Positions 19,039 through 28,103 of a stretch of DNA of 64,000 bases are shown here, one piece after another; within the stretch, counting starts at the first letter, position 1; each line of letters begins with the position of its first letter. The notes under the pieces are model-generated. The model was not told the DNA's origin, made no database searches, and saw nothing but the letters and a program-made list of their open reading frames with translations. The translations under genes were made by a program, and so were the position numbers. Origin of the DNA: Lysinibacillus sp. SGAir0095 (lineage in GTDB: Bacteria; Bacillota; Bacilli; Bacillales_A; Planococcaceae); assembly GCF_005491425.1 (NCBI RefSeq), contig NZ_CP028083.1, forward strand, positions 3,564,001 to 3,628,000. The letters run 5' to 3'.

Positions 19039-19182
19039 GTGGCAAAAAAAAGTAAAACTAGTTTCAAAAAAGAAAACAAAGAAACAAAAGACACTAATAT
19101 GCGTGAGGAATATTCAAAAGAATTAAATCAAGTAATTCATAATAATGCTCCACAAAAAGTGACTAAACATAGAGCAAGATAA
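19039..19182 (+). CDS. Small basic hypothetical protein (47 aa)
   Basis: A GTG start with GGAGGT 8 nt upstream, then 47 codons with a Lys-rich first half (AKKSKTSFKKENKETKDTN), a MREEYSKELN segment and a basic end VTKHRAR. A strong terminator follows three bases after the stop, which together with the ribosome site makes it a probable gene. The EEYSKEL pattern resembles short spore-associated proteins of Bacillales, but I cannot name a family. The same frame is open further upstream, but those codons look like non-coding DNA. Confidence 0.55.
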   Translation: MAKKSKTSFKKENKETKDTNMREEYSKELNQVIHNNAPQKVTKHRAR

Positions 19183-19184
19183 AG

Positions 19185-19220
19185 AAAAGCCTTAGTTCAT
19201 TCTCTAGAACTAAGGCTTTT
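19185..19220 (+). terminator. Terminator of the 47-aa gene (possibly bidirectional)
   Basis: AAAGCCTTAGTTC / GAACTAAGGCTTT hairpin flanked by A and T runs. It lies between this gene and the converging DUF4256 gene. Confidence 0.85.
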
Positions 19221-19271
19221 GCATCCCACCGGATATCGTCATTAAACCTGGCTTGAATTTCGCATCATAAT

Positions 19272-19838
19272 TTAGATCCTTAACGAGCCACGGAAACCTC
19301 TAGCAGCATAATAAGACTCTGCTCCATTGTGGTACACAAAGACCGTGTCATAGCGAAAATCACAAAAAATTGCCCCACCGAGTTTTCGAATATTTGCAGG
19401 TGTTTTCACCCAGCTTGAGGTTTTATTATCGAAATTCCCAAGTGTTTGCAGCTCACGGTACTGTTCTTCTGTTAAAATCTCAATCCCCATCTCTGCAGCC
19501 ATATCAATAGCGGTATTCTCTGGTTTGTGTTGCTTCCTTGACTCTAGCGCTTCCCGGTCGTAACAAAGACTTCTTCGTCCTTTTGGACTTTCTTTTGAAC
19601 AATCATAAAAAATGAATTCTCCCGACTCTTTATGGTGAGCTATAACATCAGGTTCTCCACCCGTTATTTCCATCTGACTGAGCGACCACAGTTTTTCAGT
19701 ATGCGTTTCTAGCTTTGCATGGACACCAGACCATTCTATGTCTTTATGGCGGTTCATGTTTTTCTCAAAACGGGTTTTCAATATTTCAAGTATTTCTTCC
19801 TGTTGTTCAGGTGTCAATTCTTTATTTTGTTTTGGCAA
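19272..19838 (-). CDS. DUF4256 domain-containing protein
   Basis: A 188-aa soluble protein matching DUF4256 along its whole length: an N-terminal helical part (EILEILKTRFEKNMNRH), then the conserved GGEPDVIAH, FYDCSKESPKGRRSLCYD, AEMGIEILTEEQYRELQ and FDNKTSSWVKTPANIRKLGG blocks. It starts with TTG at 19838, with GGGGG 7 nt upstream; the nearby ATG is out of frame. The biochemical role is unknown. No clear operon partner. Confidence 0.82.
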   Translation of the reverse strand: MPKQNKELTPEQQEEILEILKTRFEKNMNRHKDIEWSGVHAKLETHTEKLWSLSQMEITGGEPDVIAHHKESGEFIFYDCSKESPKGRRSLCYDREALESRKQHKPENTAIDMAAEMGIEILTEEQYRELQTLGNFDNKTSSWVKTPANIRKLGGAIFCDFRYDTVFVYHNGAESYYAARGFRGSLRI

Positions 19839-20065
19839 ATCATTTCCCCCTATTTTATATTAATTCTTAGTGGTTTACGGACTAAAGTAAATAATAATAA
19901 CTAAGACGCGCGAGCGTATGTACCCGTTCTAACTTAGTATTTTTCTCTTTAATTCTTTATGTTCAGCACTACAACCACGAAACAACAGCAAAAAAGGATA
20001 ACCGGTTCTTAAAAGTACACATGATTTGTTGTATTTTTTTAGTAACATCATTTTACTATCCAGCA

Positions 20066-21034
20066 TCAATCAACATTATTTGCTTCAAAGCTATCAAGTA
20101 ATGCACGCACTTCTTCTGTTGATTTTGTGTTCATCAATTGATTTCTTAATTCACCAGCTCCACGGAATCCCTTTACATAGATTTTGAAGAATCGATGAAG
20201 CCCTGTGACAGAACAAGGCAATTCTTCTATATATTGATCGTGAAGGTCAAGCTGATATCTTAGAAGGTCTAGGTACTCCTTACTGCTATGCTCTTTTGGT
20301 TCTTTCTCGAAAGCAAAAGGATTTTTAAAGATACCGCGTCCAATCATCACGCCATCTACACCATACTTTTCTACAAGCTGCAGACCTACTTGACGGTCAG
20401 GAATATCCCCATTAATGGTTAATAGTGTATCTGGTGCGATACGGTCACGCAATTTCTTGATTTCAGGAATGAGCTCCCAATGTGCATCTACAGCGCTCAT
20501 TTCTTTTCTTGTTCGTAAATGAATGGAAAGGTTCGCAATATCCTGTTTCAAAATATGCGTTAGCCACTCCTCCCACTCATTTATATCCTCAAAGCCCAAT
20601 CTTGTTTTCACACTAACAGGCAGTCCACCTGCTTTCGCTGCTTGAATAAGTTCTGCCGCAACTTCCGGGCGAAGGATAAGTCCACTACCCTTTCCTCTTG
20701 ATGCTACATTCGGTACAGGGCAGCCCATATTAATATCGATGCCTTTAAACCCTAGCTCGGCCATGCCAATACTCATTTGACGGAAATATTCGGGATTGTC
20801 CCCCCAAATATGCGCCACCATTGGTTGTTCATCTTCTGTAAAAAGCAAACGGCCCCGAACACTTTTCATGCCCTCTGGATGACAATAACTATCTGAGTTA
20901 GTGAATTCTGTGAAAAACACATCCGGTCGACCGGCTTTACTTACTACATGACGAAAAACAGTATCCGTCACATCTTCCATTGGTGCCAGTACAAAAAATG
21001 GACGTGGTAATTCACGCCAAAAATTTTCTTTCAT
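20066..21034 (-). CDS. tRNA-dihydrouridine synthase
   Basis: A 322-aa FMN-dependent TIM-barrel enzyme that reduces uridines in the tRNA D-loop with NADPH. Motifs are [12 protein letters not shown] at the N-terminus, [19 protein letters not shown] with the catalytic Cys, [25 protein letters not shown], and [14 protein letters not shown] for FMN phosphate binding. The homologue-like start is at [13 protein letters not shown] (21034). An open frame reaches 21067, but neither start has a strong ribosome site. It belongs to the Dus branch with the [15 protein letters not shown] region, distinct from classical DusB. It stands alone. Confidence 0.9.
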   Translation of the reverse strand: MKENFWRELPRPFFVLAPMEDVTDTVFRHVVSKAGRPDVFFTEFTNSDSYCHPEGMKSVRGRLLFTEDEQPMVAHIWGDNPEYFRQMSIGMAELGFKGIDINMGCPVPNVASRGKGSGLILRPEVAAELIQAAKAGGLPVSVKTRLGFEDINEWEEWLTHILKQDIANLSIHLRTRKEMSAVDAHWELIPEIKKLRDRIAPDTLLTINGDIPDRQVGLQLVEKYGVDGVMIGRGIFKNPFAFEKEPKEHSSKEYLDLLRYQLDLHDQYIEELPCSVTGLHRFFKIYVKGFRGAGELRNQLMNTKSTEEVRALLDSFEANNVD

Positions 21035-21366
21035 TTCAAATCCAAATCCTTTCATTATGGATACCATTTCATGCTCTCATCCAAAAGATATAAAGCCATC
21101 TGTTTCACTTTTTTACTAGTTTGTGAAAAACGCCAATATTTATTTTAACGAAAATCAATCCTGAACGGTATTTTTATTAACAAAAAAGCAGCGGGTATAA
21201 ACTTTTCTATATCAACTGTATTTATGCTATATCAACTCTAACCACATGACCCTTACACAATGGAGTGAGTGGGCTAAATCTAAAGTGACTGTGAAAATAA
21301 ATGGATAATCAATGCAATTCTCGATCAATTCTACACTGATTTGCATGCAGCCATATAGAGTGCCAT

Positions 21367-21924
21367 TTACTCCTCTTCAACTAATCTTGCGACTCTCCCA
21401 CCGCAGTTTTTGCAATAGCCTTTTAATACTACTCCAAACCTGTCATTATGAATACCGTAGTTTACAATTTTAGTAACACCACATTTTGAGCAAAACACAT
21501 TATTTATTAGCAACTGTTGGATATCAGGTGATACCTTGGACCATTTCTTTATCCCCTCCATATCCGAGACTGATGGGGGTTGCTTTGATTTGTTGGAATC
21601 CACTATTACCTTACAAGCATCTATCAATGCTTCTATCGCTGATTCATTGCTATATTTAATTCTTGCACAACTCTTCCCTAAAGAAACTGAGGGCACCAAC
21701 TCTTTTATTAAGGGGAGTATGCTTATATCATCCGTATAAAATGAAAAATAATTTTTTTGTGCTGCAAAGGCAATATAAAAGTTGTTACCCTTATAAGTAG
21801 GCATTCTACGACTAAAGCTTTCTTCAAGCTCCGGGAATACTTCACGCAAGCAGTTTACCATAATTGAAACCCATGACTTTTTTGGTTCTTCTAAAGTATC
21901 AATGTATTCATTTACTAAATTCAC
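21367..21924 (-). CDS. DUF1801 (YdhG-like) protein with C-terminal zinc ribbon
   Basis: A 185-aa protein. Residues 1-110 resemble the DUF1801/YdhG fold (NEYIDTLEEPKKSWV, PELEESFSRRMPTYKG, FYIAFAAQKNYFSFY, SCARIKYS). Residues 140-180 add a compact Cys4 module, CSKCGVTK...GYCKNCGGRV, the spacing of a zinc ribbon. The DUF1801 fold is used by small-molecule or metal chaperone-like proteins; its exact role is unknown. The zinc-ribbon tail is not part of the usual short domain, so this is a fusion. It stands alone. Confidence 0.75.
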   Translation of the reverse strand: MNLVNEYIDTLEEPKKSWVSIMVNCLREVFPELEESFSRRMPTYKGNNFYIAFAAQKNYFSFYTDDISILPLIKELVPSVSLGKSCARIKYSNESAIEALIDACKVIVDSNKSKQPPSVSDMEGIKKWSKVSPDIQQLLINNVFCSKCGVTKIVNYGIHNDRFGVVLKGYCKNCGGRVARLVEEE

Positions 21925-22115
21925 TTTATCTAATACTCCTTTAATATCAACTTTCTATACAATTTTCCTATTTAGCATATTGTTTTTAATCTCGCTTGCA
22001 AATCCAATTATAATATAGAAATTTCGAAAATAGGCATGATTAATGTTACAAACAGTCTACTGTCTAATAATCTTAACCACTCTCTCAAAAAATCAATTAC
22101 AGGAGAATAAGCTCA

Positions 22116-22145
22116 ACTATAGTTTAAAACTATATCAAGATATAG
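22116..22145. promoter_or_regulatory. Overlapping palindromes upstream of the MetE-like gene (operator candidate)
   Basis: Three symmetric sequences overlap within 30 bp: AACTATAGTT (22116-22125), ATAGTTTAAAACTAT (22119-22133, 7-bp arms) and CTATATCAAGATATAG (22130-22145, 6-bp arms). They lie about 150 bp before the gene in an otherwise empty leader of about 370 bp. This density of dyads suggests a repressor site. I saw no S-box or T-box in this leader. Confidence 0.4.
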
Positions 22146-22294
22146 ATTTTATATGTTATTCTATATGGTTTTTCTGATGCTATACTTACTTCTAATCAAA
22201 TAAGGAAAAAACTAGTTAAGGTAATAGTATTCTCTTCATAGTTTATAAGAAGAAGTTTTGAAAATATTAAAGTTAAGAAAGAAGGAAATCAGCT

Positions 22295-23422
22295 ATGTCA
22301 AAAACAACAGTTAAATCCCTATTTAAAGCGGATCATGTAGGGAGTTTTTTGAGAACCGAACCAATAAAAAAAGCAAGAGAGGCTTATTTGAATGGGGAAA
22401 TTGATCAAGAAGCTCTAAAAGCTACAGAAGATCAAGAGATTGAGAAACTTGTACAAAAACAAATTGAAGTAGGACTTAAACCCATTACAGACGGTGAGTT
22501 TAGACGTTCGTGGTGGCACTTAGACTTCCTTGCTGGATTAGAAGGGGTCGAATTATTTGAAACAGAATATGTAAGTAACTTTAAAGGTGCTAAAACAAAA
22601 AATAATGCCATTAAAGTGGTCGATAGAGTAGACTTCCATGATCATTATATGTTAGGGCACTTTACGTTCTTAAAAGAGGCAGTAGATAAATATGGAGATG
22701 GCAGTCAAGTTGCTAAGTTCTCCATTCCAAGTCCCAATATGTTATTCACGAGAATTCAAGGTGATGAATTTTATAACGGAAACATAGAGCAATTCTATCT
22801 TGATACAGTAGTTACTTACAAAAAAGCCATTAAAGCTTTCTATGATGCAGGCTGTCGCTATTTACAATTAGATGATACTTCTTGGATTGACTTTGTCTCA
22901 GAAGAACGGATACAAGCAGTCGAGGAAAAACTTGGAATGAATGTTCAAGATATCATCGAGACGAGAGTTCGTTGTTTAAATGATGTAATTTCGGAAAAAC
23001 CGGATGATATGATCATTACTATGCATATTTGCCGTGGAAACTTCAAATCTACCTATATTACAAGTGGCGGGTACGATCACATTTCTGATGCTATTTTTGC
23101 CCAATTAAATGTAGATGGACTTTTCTTAGAATATGATGATAAGCGTTCAGGTGATTTTGAACCATTAAAAAGCTTTAAACGCGAAGATCAAACTGTTGTA
23201 CTTGGGTTGATTACGTCCAAATTCCCTGAATTGGAAGATGCAGAGAATATTAAAGCTAAAATCAAAGAAGCCAGTCAATACATTCCTTTAGGAAACCTAT
23301 CTCTAAGTCCTCAATGCGGATTCTCCAGTACGGAGGAAGGGAACATTTTAACAGAAGAGGAACAATGGGATAAGATTCGTCACGTCATTGAAATTGCTGA
23401 TAATGTATGGGGTAACAACTAA
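22295..23422 (+). CDS. MetE-core cobalamin-independent methyltransferase (YxjG/YxjH-like)
   Basis: A 375-aa TIM-barrel protein equal to the C-terminal catalytic half of MetE. Zinc-ligand motifs are visible: TMHICRGN (His-x-Cys), LEYDDKRSGDFEPL (Glu) and LSPQCGFSS (Cys). The N-terminus FKADHVGSFLRTEPIKKARE and QLDDTSW are also characteristic. Such core enzymes transfer methyl groups to a thiol, usually homocysteine; the donor may differ from folate because the folate-polyglutamate N-half is absent. AAGAAGGAAATC precedes the ATG. A strong hairpin follows. An aromatic-acid-type transporter lies 230 bp downstream on the same strand. Confidence 0.85.
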   Translation: MSKTTVKSLFKADHVGSFLRTEPIKKAREAYLNGEIDQEALKATEDQEIEKLVQKQIEVGLKPITDGEFRRSWWHLDFLAGLEGVELFETEYVSNFKGAKTKNNAIKVVDRVDFHDHYMLGHFTFLKEAVDKYGDGSQVAKFSIPSPNMLFTRIQGDEFYNGNIEQFYLDTVVTYKKAIKAFYDAGCRYLQLDDTSWIDFVSEERIQAVEEKLGMNVQDIIETRVRCLNDVISEKPDDMIITMHICRGNFKSTYITSGGYDHISDAIFAQLNVDGLFLEYDDKRSGDFEPLKSFKREDQTVVLGLITSKFPELEDAENIKAKIKEASQYIPLGNLSLSPQCGFSSTEEGNILTEEEQWDKIRHVIEIADNVWGNN

Positions 23423-23449
23423 AAGTGAATCGAACTATGTAGTAGTTCT

Positions 23450-23485
23450 GTCATACCTCCTCCCACCAGGTTGAGGAGGTATGAC
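23450..23485 (+). terminator. Strong hairpin after the MetE-like gene
   Basis: A perfect 13-bp inverted repeat GTCATACCTCCTC / GAGGAGGTATGAC with a 10-nt loop, 28 nt after the stop. It is followed by TTAAAAAAA rather than a T-run, so it may stabilise the 3' end or terminate weakly rather than act as a classical intrinsic terminator. Confidence 0.55.
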
Positions 23486-23653
23486 TTAAAAAAACCATTT
23501 TCGCTATATTCTCTCATTTCCGAAACATCGATTCAGATTTACTGTCAAACGATTAGATTTTCTCCTTCTTATTCAAAAAACGAAGAATCAATTGTTCTAA
23601 CTGTTGAATCATCATCCGTAGTAATTTTATTTTAAATCATTGAGGGGTATTTT

Positions 23654-24997
23654 ATGAATCCTATTACTTTTTTTGAGCAAAGCAAAATAAAATCATTCCA
23701 CATTCTGTTGGTTTTATGGTTATTTATCATTCTGATGTTTGAAGGGTACGATGTCGTAATCTATGGCGCTACCATCCCCTTCTTAAAAGAATCCTGGGGA
23801 ATATCCGCTATTATTGCCGGGTCCATCGGAAGCTATACAACCATTGGTACAGCTATTGGTGCGGTACTGTTTGGTTTATATTCGGATCGTTTTGGTCGCA
23901 AGCGTATTATTATTTTAACGACAATATTATTTAGTCTTTTTACAATGCTATCAGGTTTTGCACCGAATGCGGTGATTTTCACGATTTGCAGGGTTATTGC
24001 CGGATTTGGGTTTGGAGGTGTGATGCCGAATATCGCTTCACTTATTTCTGAATATGCCCCATTAAAATATCGTGCTGCTATTATTTCATTTATATTTTGT
24101 GGATATTCAGTTGGTGCAATGGGCGCTTCCTTCATCGGCCAAGCATTACTTGCTGAATTTGGATGGCGACCAGTTTACTGGATTGGCGCTATTCCATTAC
24201 TATTTATTCCATTTATGCTAAAAATGATTCCAGAATCACTTGACTTCTTGCTTAATAACAAGCGACATGACCAAATTTCGATTGTTGTTAATAAAATTCA
24301 ACCAAGTGCTGCTACAACTCTTGATTTTACTTATCAAAAGACGGAAAAAGAGAAAAAATCACCGATTAGTGCACTTTTCACTAAAAAATTCGCTATAACA
24401 ACGACGATGTTTTGGCTAGCCTGCTTCTGTACATTCATTTTAATGTATTCCCTTAATACTTGGTTACCTACATTGATGCTACAGACTGGTTATAACTTAT
24501 CTTCAAGTTTAATGTTTGTTGCCGTACTACAAATGGGTTCGATTGTTGGCACTATAGTCCTCAGTAATATTATTCAAAAAGTTGGATTTAAAAAAGTGTT
24601 AATTCCACTTTATTTGGTTGGTGCGATTTGTCTAGCCCTCATTGGATTTTCTACGAATATATATTTAGCATACTTTTTAATTTTTCTTATCGGTTCTGCA
24701 ACAGTTGGTCTGCAAAATATGTCGAACGCCTTCGTTGCTGCCTATTATCCTGTAGACGTTCGACCAGCCGCACTTGGAAGTACAATGGCCTTTGGTCGAA
24801 TTGGTTCCATTGTGGCTCCAACTTATGTAGCCGTGTTACTGACAATGAACTTACAGCCACAATATAACTTCATCGCCATTGGAGTTGCTGCGATTTTCGG
24901 TATGATTGCATTATTATTCATTAATGATCATCACGCTGATTATCGGCTTGTCCATGAGCCAAAGATAGATAATAGCACTGAAACAGTTCAAGCATAA
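23654..24997 (+). CDS. MFS transporter, aromatic acid:H+ symporter-like
   Basis: A 447-aa integral membrane protein with 12 predicted helices. Family marks are FEGYDVVIYGATIP in TM1 (the EGYD/DGYD acidic motif of the AAHS family), FGLYSDRFGRKRI in loop 2-3, and AFGRIGSIVAPTYV in the second half. Relatives import benzoate, 4-hydroxybenzoate, protocatechuate and similar acids with protons. The start follows GAGGGG. It has its own terminator. It shares orientation with the MetE-like gene, which could point to use of a methylated aromatic compound, but nothing in the window proves this. Confidence 0.82.
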   Translation: MNPITFFEQSKIKSFHILLVLWLFIILMFEGYDVVIYGATIPFLKESWGISAIIAGSIGSYTTIGTAIGAVLFGLYSDRFGRKRIIILTTILFSLFTMLSGFAPNAVIFTICRVIAGFGFGGVMPNIASLISEYAPLKYRAAIISFIFCGYSVGAMGASFIGQALLAEFGWRPVYWIGAIPLLFIPFMLKMIPESLDFLLNNKRHDQISIVVNKIQPSAATTLDFTYQKTEKEKKSPISALFTKKFAITTTMFWLACFCTFILMYSLNTWLPTLMLQTGYNLSSSLMFVAVLQMGSIVGTIVLSNIIQKVGFKKVLIPLYLVGAICLALIGFSTNIYLAYFLIFLIGSATVGLQNMSNAFVAAYYPVDVRPAALGSTMAFGRIGSIVAPTYVAVLLTMNLQPQYNFIAIGVAAIFGMIALLFINDHHADYRLVHEPKIDNSTETVQA

Positions 24998-25004
24998 TAA
25001 AACG

Positions 25005-25036
25005 AAAGGAGTTCTGAATAAATTCGGAACTCCTTT
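25005..25036 (+). terminator. Terminator of the MFS transporter gene
   Basis: AAAGGAGTTC / GAACTCCTTT hairpin, 8 nt after the stop. On the minus strand it is followed by CGTTTTATT and could also serve the converging gene. Confidence 0.75.
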
Positions 25037-25169
25037 ACTATCCTATCGTATTAGTAATATAAAATTTCGGTTTTCTAGTAGTTATACACGAGGATTTAGT
25101 GTCTGTTAATCGTAACGAATCTATAGTTGTTGCGGATTTCCCCTAAAGTTCGGTGATCACGGTCTGATA

Positions 25170-26063
25170 TTAACTCGACACAGAAGATTTAGTTACACTT
25201 TCAAGTAACAATGTCGAATTGATGACCAGCTTTTCTTCTGGACAAGTTCTCCCTAGAATCCTCCACCCCTGCTCATTCAACTGAGATTCATCAATCGCTT
25301 CATACATGATTCTCCTCATCCCCTCTGCTGTACGGACAGCTACTAAAGGATCTGTGGAAGTTCTGCTAATTGCCTCAAGCACCGCCTGCTTGTTTCGAAC
25401 GAGACTAGCAACAAAGATCAGGCTATAAGAGCTGTAGTCAAACTCAGAGCCATCCTTCAATAAGACAGTAACTTTATCTCCTAAGCCTAAATGCTCCAGC
25501 AAATTGCATGATGCGTCATAGGCAACATCATTCATTTCCAAACAGATCACCTCCGCATCACTGAGCAGGTGTAGAGTAATAGGACTTATCGGCATTGGAC
25601 CGCTGCCTACAAAGATAATGGGCAACTTTTCTGTATTACGTTTCTGCCGCTTGTATTGATAAATCATTTGCAATTCCTGACTAACTAGGGAAAAGTAACT
25701 GTTCCAATTAGGTAAACTTTTTACGATATTTAAAACTGATCCCCCTAATTTGCAGATTTCACGAGAATCTCTAAGTTCTACAAGAAATTCGACTTCTGAC
25801 AACTTATCCTGCAACTTTTGTTGATTTATTTGAATATACTCGTTGTTTAGGATAGCTTGTACCTCTTGAGGCAAAAAGTGGGAACGCAACTGAAGTAAAA
25901 GATGGTTGAATACATCCGATACCATTTGATTTGCAGGTGAAATATCTGTTGCCTTCTGAAGAAGCTCATTTGCTTCACGGATAAAAGCGATAAAGTTATC
26001 AACCCTTTGCATACTTGGCGCGTTCCTTGTATCTAGTAAAGAACCAGATGAAGAATACTCCAT
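25170..26063 (-). CDS. Nicotianamine synthase-like protein (opine-metallophore enzyme)
   Basis: A 297-aa protein resembling nicotianamine synthase, which moves aminobutyrate units from S-adenosylmethionine. After a helical N-terminal part (1-140), a Rossmann-type domain has IIFVGSGPMPISPITLHLL (the GSGPxP signature), a VICLEMNDVAYD acidic strand end, VTVLLKDGSEFD, SLIFVASLVRN and VAVRTAEGMRRIMYEA (the RxAEGxR motif). Bacterial relatives (CntL) make the metallophore staphylopine together with an opine dehydrogenase and a histidine racemase. None of these partners nor a metal transporter is next to it, so its product is open. GGGAGG lies 10 nt before the ATG. A hairpin-plus-T-run sits in the leader. 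Confidence 0.75.
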   Translation of the reverse strand: MEYSSSGSLLDTRNAPSMQRVDNFIAFIREANELLQKATDISPANQMVSDVFNHLLLQLRSHFLPQEVQAILNNEYIQINQQKLQDKLSEVEFLVELRDSREICKLGGSVLNIVKSLPNWNSYFSLVSQELQMIYQYKRQKRNTEKLPIIFVGSGPMPISPITLHLLSDAEVICLEMNDVAYDASCNLLEHLGLGDKVTVLLKDGSEFDYSSYSLIFVASLVRNKQAVLEAISRTSTDPLVAVRTAEGMRRIMYEAIDESQLNEQGWRILGRTCPEEKLVINSTLLLESVTKSSVSS

Positions 26064-26181
26064 TTTCTAAATTCCTCCCATACTCTACACTTGATTCGAT
26101 ACTATGAAATATATTCATGTCGTCAAGGATATAGAAGAAAATACGGGGAAGGTTCTTACTAGCTCTCTAATCTTTTCTATG

Positions 26182-26217
26182 AAAAAAGACAAATCCCATT
26201 AATCGGGAGTTGTCTTT
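26182..26217 (-). terminator. Terminator upstream of the nicotianamine-synthase-like gene
   Basis: AAAGACAACTCCC / GGGATTTGTCTTT stem followed by TTTTC on the minus strand, about 120 nt before the start codon. No gene directly precedes it, so it either ends the long 3' region of rlmCD or is an attenuator in the leader. Confidence 0.65.
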
Positions 26218-26440
26218 CGATTATTACTATACTTGTTCAGTAACAATAATGTCTTGCTACACCACTTTTCTCAAACCCTTGATATTCCTACATTTTTATT
26301 TCTGAATTTTCACTCAGTTAAAATAGAGTTCTGCACAAATCACGCACTTTCCCGATTTTCTTCTCACTTTTTTCTGCCATAACTTTATTATTTATGATAA
26401 TAATGTCGTGATATTTCTCGCTATTCTTCCTGCCTTTTTC

Positions 26441-26586
26441 TCCTGCTTTTTCTCACTCTTTTTCAGGCTTTTGGGGTTCGTACGAACCCCTCACACTTTT
26501 CATTCAAACGTTGAAACCGTAAGGTTTCTCCCCTGCTTTCTCACGCTTTTTTATTCAAGGAAAAAAGGATGGGATTCCTGTTCCCA
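26441..26586. other. Pyrimidine-rich intergenic block with three hairpins
   Basis: Within the 640-bp gap between rlmCD and the nicotianamine-synthase-like gene. It contains the perfect palindrome GGGGTTCGTACGAACCCC (26473-26490), the hairpin GAAACC-GTAA-GGTTTC (26513-26528) and GGGA/TCCC at 26571-26586. The motif CCTGCTTTTTCTCACTC is repeated as CCTGCTTTCTCACGC at 26531. The plus strand is strongly C/T-rich. No coding sense is apparent. It could be a structured 3' UTR of rlmCD or a small RNA on the minus strand. Confidence 0.4.
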
Positions 26587-26703
26587 CCCTCTTTCTTCTT
26601 TCTTTATTTCCTGCCTTTGTCCACACGTTCTCCACAGGCATATCAGAACTTTGTTTTGATTTTCCTATGGGTTTATTGTGGATGCCAGGAGTTTATTATT
26701 GGG

Positions 26704-28068
26704 TTACAATACTAACTCTAACCACGCGACTGCTTCACAGTGCGTCGTTTGCGGGAACATGTCCACTGGCTGGATTTCCATTGTTTTGTAGCCGCCATCT
26801 TCCATGACACGAAGATCACGAGCTAGCGTTGCTGGGTTACATGAAACATAAACTACACGATTTGGTTTTTGTTCGATGATTGTTGTTAATAACGCTTCGT
26901 CACAGCCCTTACGTGGAGGGTCGACAACTAGTACGTCCGCTTCTTTCCCATCTGCATACCAGCGTGGGATGACTTCTTCTGCTGGGCCTGCTTCAAAATA
27001 AGTGTTAGTGAAGCCATTTAATGCTGAATTGCGTTTCGCGTCTTCTATTGCTTGCTCTACGATTTCAACACCCATAACCGATTTGGCTTTTTGCGCTAAG
27101 AATAGAGAAATTGTTCCGATACCACAGTAGGCATCAATTACTCGTTCATCTCCAGTTAGCTGTGCGTAATCTAGCGCTTGTTTATACAAGACTTCTGTTT
27201 GAACTGGGTTAACTTGATAGAAGGAGCGCGCTGAAATCTCAAAACGTACGCCCCCAATTGTATCCTCGATGAAATCTTTCCCCCAAAGTGTGACTGTTTC
27301 ATTTCCAAAAATCACATTCGTTTTTTCAATATTAATGTTTTGAACAATCGACGTAACGTTTGGTACAAGCTTTTGGATTAATGCAACTGCCTCGTCTTTT
27401 TGAGGGAACTTGTGTTTATTTGTGACAAGAACAATCATGACCTTCCCTGTTGCATGACCTTTACGAACTACCACATGGCGTAGCATCCCCTGATGAGACG
27501 CTTCGTTATAAGGCTGCACTCCGATTTCCATAAGCTTTTTTTTCAGGTTCGCCATCATGGCATCTGCTTCACTTACCTGAATTAAGCAACGTTCCATATC
27601 CACAATTTCATGCGATTTTGATTTGTAAAAGCCTGCAATGGGGCCTGTTTCCGTCATTGAGAATGGAATCTGCGACTTATTTCGGTAATTCCAAGGATCC
27701 TGCATGCCTTTTACAGGTAATACAGGCGCGTCGATTTTCCCTAGTCGTTTCATTACATTGCGAACCATGTTCTCCTTCCATTTTAACTGTCCTTCATAGG
27801 ATAAATGCTGAAGCTGGCAGCCACCACATTTCCCAAAATAAATACACGGTGCCTTCACTCTGTCGGGCGATTCTTTAATAATGTCTACGATTTTCGCAAA
27901 GCCGTAATTTTTTAATGTTTTTAAAACATGAACTTCAACCTTTTCTTCTGGCAAAGCCCCTTGGATAAACAATGGATACCCATCAACCTTAGCCACGCCA
28001 TTGCCATCATGTGTCAAATCTTCTATATAAACTGTTCTACGATCATTTTTCTTAACTGGTGCTACCAT
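26704..28068 (-). CDS. rlmCD: 23S rRNA (uracil-C5)-methyltransferase RlmCD
   Basis: A 454-aa SAM-dependent enzyme. An N-terminal TRAM domain (about 8-62: YIEDLTHDGNGVAKVDGYPL) precedes an iron-sulfur Cys cluster CIYFGKCGGCQLQHL (about 75-90) and the methyltransferase fold. VIDAYCGIGTISLFLA is the SAM site, VDPPRKGCDEALL follows, and VYVSCNPATLARDL carries the catalytic Cys. In Firmicutes one enzyme methylates both U747 and U1939 of 23S rRNA. GGAGG is 7 nt before the ATG. It is flanked by structured repeats on both sides. Confidence 0.92.
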   Translation of the reverse strand: MVAPVKKNDRRTVYIEDLTHDGNGVAKVDGYPLFIQGALPEEKVEVHVLKTLKNYGFAKIVDIIKESPDRVKAPCIYFGKCGGCQLQHLSYEGQLKWKENMVRNVMKRLGKIDAPVLPVKGMQDPWNYRNKSQIPFSMTETGPIAGFYKSKSHEIVDMERCLIQVSEADAMMANLKKKLMEIGVQPYNEASHQGMLRHVVVRKGHATGKVMIVLVTNKHKFPQKDEAVALIQKLVPNVTSIVQNINIEKTNVIFGNETVTLWGKDFIEDTIGGVRFEISARSFYQVNPVQTEVLYKQALDYAQLTGDERVIDAYCGIGTISLFLAQKAKSVMGVEIVEQAIEDAKRNSALNGFTNTYFEAGPAEEVIPRWYADGKEADVLVVDPPRKGCDEALLTTIIEQKPNRVVYVSCNPATLARDLRVMEDGGYKTMEIQPVDMFPQTTHCEAVAWLELVL

Positions 28069-28103
28069 CTTCCGTCCTCCATTTCAGTTCTTATATTGTA
28101 GCA

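Noticed and set aside
19980-20040. AACCGGTT palindrome after the dihydrouridine synthase gene as terminator
   Set aside because: Self-complementary without a loop and with a weak T-run; not convincing.
21960-22290. S-box or T-box upstream of the MetE-like gene
   Set aside because: Conserved core sequences of either were not found by eye; only dyads are reported.
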